Assembly: GCA_023511475.1 (NCBI GenBank)
Contig: JAIMBM010000171.1
Location: forward strand, 1-6,694
DNA length: 6,694 bases
Source of the DNA: Anaerolineae bacterium
GTDB lineage: Bacteria; Chloroflexota; Anaerolineae; SpSt-313
Reading direction: 5' to 3'
A program made the translations under genes and the position numbers. This document shows positions 5,577-6,694 of this stretch, in pieces (the first letter of the stretch is position 1; every line of letters begins with the position of its first letter). The notes beneath the pieces were generated by a model. That model was not told where the DNA came from. It made no database searches and was given only the letters and a program-made list of their open reading frames with translations.

Positions 5577-6338
5577 ATGGCACGCATCCCGGTTGCACTG
5601 CAGCTCTACACCGTACGCGATGAGGCAGCTAAGGACTTTATCGGCACGCTCCGCAAGGTTGCGGCGATCGGCTATGCCGGCGTGGAGATGGCCGGTGTGC
5701 CCCCCAGCCTGACCGCCCGCGAGGTGAAGCAGACGCTCGACGATCTTGGGTTGCGCTGCGTGGGGGCCCACACCGGGCTGGAGCAACTGGAGCAGCACCT
5801 GCCCCGGGTCATCGAGGATAACCTCGAGCTGGGCAACCGGTACCTGGTGATCCCATGGATTCCCGACTCGATGCGCGCCGATGAGGCCGCCTGCCATGAG
5901 ACCGTGCGACGCCTGAATGCGATCGGTCGGACCTGTCGGGAGCACGGCCTGACGCTCGCCTACCACAACCACGACGTCGAGTTCAAGCGCGTCGGAGGCC
6001 GCTACGTCCTCGAAATCCTCTACGACGAGACTGACCCAGCACTCGTCAAGGGCGAGCCAGACGTCTACTGGATCGCCCGTGCCGGCGAAGACCCGGCCGC
6101 CTGGCTCCGCCGCTATCCGGGCCGCTGCCCGCTGGTGCACCTCAAGGACATGACCCCCGCCCCCGAGCGCGGCTTTGCCGAGATCGGCGAGGGGATCATC
6201 GACTTTGCGCCGATCTTTGCCGCCTGTGAGGCGGGCGGTACCGAGTGGTACATCGTCGAGCAGGACCGCTGCGCACGCCCGACCCTCGAGAGTGCCGCGC
6301 TCAGCCTGCAGCACCTCCGGGAGTGGGGCATTGCCTGA
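5577..6338 (+). CDS. Sugar phosphate isomerase/epimerase-like protein (xylose isomerase-type TIM barrel)
   Basis: A 253-residue protein starting at ATG 5577, chosen because AGGAGG (5566-5571) lies 5 bases upstream and the protein then begins directly with the first barrel strand 'IPVALQLYTVRDE'; longer in-frame extensions upstream look non-coding. Seen: 'IGYAGVEMAG' (31-40), 'AYHNHDVEF' (128-136), 'PDVYW' (161-165), 'PLVHLKDM' (185-192) and 'WYIVEQD' (224-230). Known: this is the AP-endonuclease-2/xylose isomerase-like TIM-barrel superfamily (inosose dehydratase, hydroxypyruvate isomerase and 3-keto-sugar enzymes), which uses a divalent metal held by Glu/Asp/His; D162, H188 and E228 are likely ligands here. 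Length is normal for the family and the protein is cytosolic. No sugar transporter or Gfo/Idh/MocA dehydrogenase accompanies it in the window, so the substrate cannot be named. Confidence 0.9.
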   Translation: MARIPVALQLYTVRDEAAKDFIGTLRKVAAIGYAGVEMAGVPPSLTAREVKQTLDDLGLRCVGAHTGLEQLEQHLPRVIEDNLELGNRYLVIPWIPDSMRADEAACHETVRRLNAIGRTCREHGLTLAYHNHDVEFKRVGGRYVLEILYDETDPALVKGEPDVYWIARAGEDPAAWLRRYPGRCPLVHLKDMTPAPERGFAEIGEGIIDFAPIFAACEAGGTEWYIVEQDRCARPTLESAALSLQHLREWGIA

Positions 6339-6355
6339 CGCAGTCGGTCCGCACC

Positions 6356-6694
6356 TCAGGGTGCCGTGGTAGAAGTCGCGGTCGGCTCCGTCGTTGGCGT
6401 TGCCGGAACCGGCGTCGTGGGCCGTGGCGTCGGTGACGCGGGCTGGGGCGTGGCCGTCACAATAAAGGGCGTCTGCGTGGGAGGCTGCGGCGTCGCTGTG
6501 ACCACGATGATCGTCGGCGTCATCGGAGCTGCGCCGGGTGCCCCCGGCACCGTCGGCGAGCCGGTCGGCGTTCCGCTCCAGCTCCACCATCTGGGAGAAG
6601 CAGGGATCGCAGCCCACGCCCTCGTTGAAGTACAGGAGCACCCTCTGACCCCGGTACTCCGAAAGGGAGACCGACCCACCCTGCGTCGAAGGCC
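6356..6694 (-). CDS. Redoxin (thioredoxin-fold) domain protein, 3' part, apparently frameshifted into a Pro/Thr-rich tail
   Basis: Two coding signals in different minus-strand frames meet here. Upstream (6692 to about 6552) the frame encodes a redoxin/AhpC-TSA-like segment: 'GGSVSLSEYRGQRVLLYFNE', then 'GVGCDPCFSQMVELERNADR', with a C-x2-C pair at the usual redox-active position. Downstream (about 6550 to TGA 6358-6356) a different frame encodes a low-complexity tail with 'IIVVTATPQPP' and 'FIVTATPQP', a type seen as linkers in secreted Chloroflexota proteins. Removing one base from the G5 run (6545-6541) would join them as '...RLADGAGAPGAAPM...'. Even joined, the thioredoxin fold stops soon after its active-site helix, so an internal deletion is likely too. 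The alternatives are a sequence error or a pseudogene. The start lies outside the window. It converges with the TIM-barrel gene, 17 bases from its stop. Confidence 0.6.
   Translation of the reverse strand, partial: GLRRRVGRSPFRSTGVRGCSCTSTRAWAAIPASPRWWSWSGTPTGSPTVPGAPGAAPMTPTIIVVTATPQPPTQTPFIVTATPQPASPTPRPTTPVPATPTTEPTATSTTAP
6441..6502 (-). repeat. Degenerate direct repeat encoding VTATPQP
   Basis: Two 20-base copies (6441-6460 and 6483-6502), identical at 16 of 20 positions and offset by 42 bases (14 codons), both encode 'VTATPQP' within the Pro/Thr-rich tail on the minus strand. Synonymous differences between copies suggest selection on the protein repeat rather than on the DNA. Confidence 0.55.

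Noticed and set aside
5562..6552. Continuation of the redoxin frame on the minus strand, antisense to the TIM-barrel gene
   Set aside because: After the redoxin segment the translation loses all family resemblance and runs opposite the well-supported isomerase-like gene. It is most simply an open frame due to GC bias after a frameshift.

Overview
The window is GC-rich bacterial chromosome with dense, mostly monocistronic genes. Two features suggest a member of the Chloroflexota (Thermomicrobia/Sphaerobacter-like): a Pro/Thr-rich 'VVTATPQP' tail of the kind common in secreted proteins of that phylum, and a redoxin with an 'LLYFNEGVGCDPC' core. This placement is inference; no rRNA or marker gene is present. 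There is no rRNA, tRNA, CRISPR array, transposase, integrase or phage gene.

Layout. (1) 1-444, plus: the C-terminal part of a flavodoxin-fold NAD(P)H:FMN oxidoreductase with a four-cysteine cluster motif. (2) 510-935, minus: a GNAT N-acetyltransferase, convergent with (1). (3) 1109-3160, plus: a ClC-type anion channel/transporter carrying a CBS pair and a C-terminal RCK_C (TrkA-C) domain, divergent from (2) across a 173-bp region that holds a good minus-strand promoter. (4) 3398-5071, plus: a soluble PAS-PAS histidine kinase whose N-terminus resembles the CheR N-terminal domain, preceded by a 237-bp leader with an AT-rich promoter-like island, direct repeats and a hairpin over the ribosome binding site. 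(5) 5095-5334, minus: a 79-residue cysteine-containing protein of unknown function, convergent with (4). (6) 5577-6338, plus: a sugar phosphate isomerase/epimerase-like TIM-barrel protein, divergent from (5) across 242 bp holding promoter candidates for both. (7) 6356 to the window end, minus: the 3' part of a redoxin-domain gene, apparently frameshifted into a Pro/Thr-rich tail.

The genes do not form an obvious pathway. Orientation alternates at almost every gene, so most appear to be separate transcription units. The only co-directional neighbours are the ClC and kinase genes, and the 237-bp gap with its own promoter-like sequence argues against tight coupling. I see no multi-gene defence, biosynthetic or mobile system. 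The most notable points are domain-level: the ClC selectivity and proton-path substitutions with double cytosolic regulatory domains, the CheR_N-like kinase input, the small Cys protein, and the broken redoxin gene at the right edge.
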